Part shown: in pieces, positions 62,922 to 64,000 of the stretch
Layout of the letters: every line of letters begins with the position of its first letter
Position numbering within the stretch: the first letter of the stretch is position 1
Source: Pseudomonadota bacterium
GTDB lineage: Bacteria > Pseudomonadota > Alphaproteobacteria > Rhizobiales > Devosiaceae
DNA: 64,000 nucleotides
Direction: 5' to 3'
Assembly: GCA_023393475.1 (NCBI GenBank)
Contig: JAEWLC010000090.1
Span: forward strand, 92,445 to 156,444
Program-made: the position numbers and the translations under genes
Notes under the pieces: generated by a model
Database searches by the model: none
Seen by the model: only the letters and a program-made list of their open reading frames with translations
What the model was told of the DNA's origin: nothing

Positions 62922-64000
62922 TTGGGCCGTATCGTAGTGAAGTTCGGTGGCACGTCCGTCGCCACCGTCGAGCGCATCCGCCAGGCGGCGCTGCATGTGA
63001 AGCGCGAAGTCGATGCCGGCAACGAAGTCGCCGTCGTCGTTTCGGCCATGAGCGGCAAGACCAATGAACTGGTCGGCTGGGTCAACGAAGCATCGAAGCT
63101 GCATGACGCGCGCGAATACGACGCCGTCGTCGCCTCGGGCGAGCAGGTGACTGCCGGCCTGATGGCCATTGTTCTCAGCGAAATGGGCATCCCATCGCGC
63201 TCCTTCCAGGGTTGGCAGGTGCCGATCAGGACCGACGACGCGCATGGCGCGGCGCGGATCATGGAGATCGATCCGACAGAACTGAACAAGCGCTTTGCCG
63301 AAGGCGTCGTGCCGGTCATCACCGGCTTCCAGGGCATTGCCCCGTCGGGCCGGCTGACGACGCTGGGCCGCGGCGGCTCCGACACGTCCGCGGTGGCCAT
63401 CGCGGCGGCCGTGAAGGCCGACCGTTGCGACATCTACACGGATGTAGATGGCGTCTATACCACCGACCCGCGCATCACCCCGAAGGCCAAGCGCCTTTCC
63501 AAGATCTCGTTCGAAGAGATGCTGGAAATGGCCTCGCTCGGTGCCAAGGTGCTGATGATCCGCTCGGTCGAGATGGCGATGGCGCACAAGGTGCGCCTCA
63601 CCGTCCGTTCCACTTTCGATGACCCGGATGCGCCACAGATTGCGCCCGATGGTACGCCGGGCGTTCCCGGCACGCTCGTATGCGATGAGGATGAGATCAT
63701 GGAAAAGCAGATCGTTTCGGGCGTCACCCTGGCGCGGGCCGAATCCAAGATCACGCTGCGGGACGTGAAGGATCGGCCGGGCGTCGCCGCCGCGATCTTC
63801 GGCTCGCTCGCCGACGAATCCATCGTCGTCGACATGATCGTGCAGAACATCTGCGAGGATGGCGCGACCACCGACATCACCTTCACGGTGCCCGATGCCG
63901 AGCACGACAAGGCAGTCAAGGCGTTGAAGGCTGCTGCCGAGGCTGGCCGCTTCGAGTATCGGCTGCTGACCAGCGCCAAGGGCGGCGCCAAGGTTTCGGT
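62922..64000 (+). CDS. lysC: Aspartate kinase, 5' part (runs off the window)
   Basis: First step of the aspartate family (Lys, Thr, Met, DAP). The visible 359 codons hold the kinase domain: IVVKFGGTSVATVERIR, VVVSAMSGKTNELVGW, SGEQVTAGLMA and GRGGSDTSAVAIAAAVKADRCDIYTDVDGVYT. The start of the ACT regulatory region follows (about 270 on: ITLRDVKDRPGVAAAIFGSLAD). TTG 62922 is the start: it gives MGRIVVKFGG, matching relatives, with AGGGG just upstream. The second ACT domain and the stop lie beyond 64000. Confidence 0.95.
   Translation, partial: MGRIVVKFGGTSVATVERIRQAALHVKREVDAGNEVAVVVSAMSGKTNELVGWVNEASKLHDAREYDAVVASGEQVTAGLMAIVLSEMGIPSRSFQGWQVPIRTDDAHGAARIMEIDPTELNKRFAEGVVPVITGFQGIAPSGRLTTLGRGGSDTSAVAIAAAVKADRCDIYTDVDGVYTTDPRITPKAKRLSKISFEEMLEMASLGAKVLMIRSVEMAMAHKVRLTVRSTFDDPDAPQIAPDGTPGVPGTLVCDEDEIMEKQIVSGVTLARAESKITLRDVKDRPGVAAAIFGSLADESIVVDMIVQNICEDGATTDITFTVPDAEHDKAVKALKAAAEAGRFEYRLLTSAKGGAKVS

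Overview
The window is a gene-dense stretch of roughly two-thirds G+C chromosomal DNA from an alphaproteobacterium, most likely order Hyphomicrobiales (Rhizobiales). A Devosia-like genus is a guess. The evidence is gene content and order: carD / fdxA / S4-domain gene / SUV3-like helicase; DUF3108 gene beside rpmB; bolA / J-domain gene / cobS / cobT; aroB-aroK beside xerD and accA; secA beside a parvulin gene and argJ; and comF / grxC / nitrilase-like gene / DUF1178 gene / ubiG / lysC. The contents are mostly housekeeping. I see no prophage, insertion sequence, CRISPR array, secretion island or recognisable defence locus.

Layout. 1-9.1 kb: a LysR regulator with a divergent NAD(P)-binding epimerase-like gene, gluQRS, an AlkA-type glycosylase with an esterase, an HNH nuclease, dsbB, DUF72, a GT25 glycosyltransferase, tRNA-Leu(CAA), a stress-type protein and azlCD. 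9.3-19.7 kb: a MATE pump, an HxlR regulator coupled to an AAC(3)-like acetyltransferase, a PfpI-like protein and WYL regulator, a D-Ala-D-Ala carboxypeptidase, tusA, a CAP-domain lipoprotein, tRNA-Arg(CCT), an OsmC protein, and a nuclease/M48 protease pair. 19.7-24 kb: a Nudix hydrolase, a two-component system divergent from a PepSY protein and cytochrome b561, and a methyltransferase. 24-34 kb: carD, fdxA, S4 protein, an exported intradiol dioxygenase and the large helicase, then a 560 bp gap, secreted proteins, rpmB and a queuosine-precursor transporter.

34-44 kb holds the cobaltochelatase genes cobS and cobT, with a methyltransferase between them and a phytase-like gene coupled downstream. 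Then come the J-domain gene, bolA, a carbohydrate-binding/OmpA-like fusion, aroB-aroK, xerD and accA. 45-58 kb holds a YafK-type L,D-transpeptidase, a DMT transporter, a Tat-type carbonic anhydrase, an ArsR/SRPBCC operon, a cupin, secA, a parvulin, a TetR regulator with a small membrane protein, and argJ-GNAT-mutT. 58-64 kb holds an orphan Flp pilin, a methyltransferase sharing its start with comF, grxC, a nitrilase-like gene, a DUF1178 gene, ubiG and the first part of lysC.

Functional threads are envelope maintenance (dacF, YafK-type L,D-transpeptidase, M48 lipoprotein, parvulin, secA, dsbB), aromatic and amino-acid biosynthesis (aroBK, argJ, lysC), cofactors (cobST, ubiG, tusA) and thiol or oxidative stress (osmC, grxC, mutT). 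The most notable points are: an EF-hand-like metal-binding loop in the sensor domain of the PepSY/cytochrome two-component kinase; three 81 bp paired palindromic elements, each lying exactly between convergent genes; a probable CTG start on the AAC(3)-like gene; a CBM60-like/OmpA-like fusion; and divergent genes whose start codons share one CATG. None amounts to a clear new multi-gene system.
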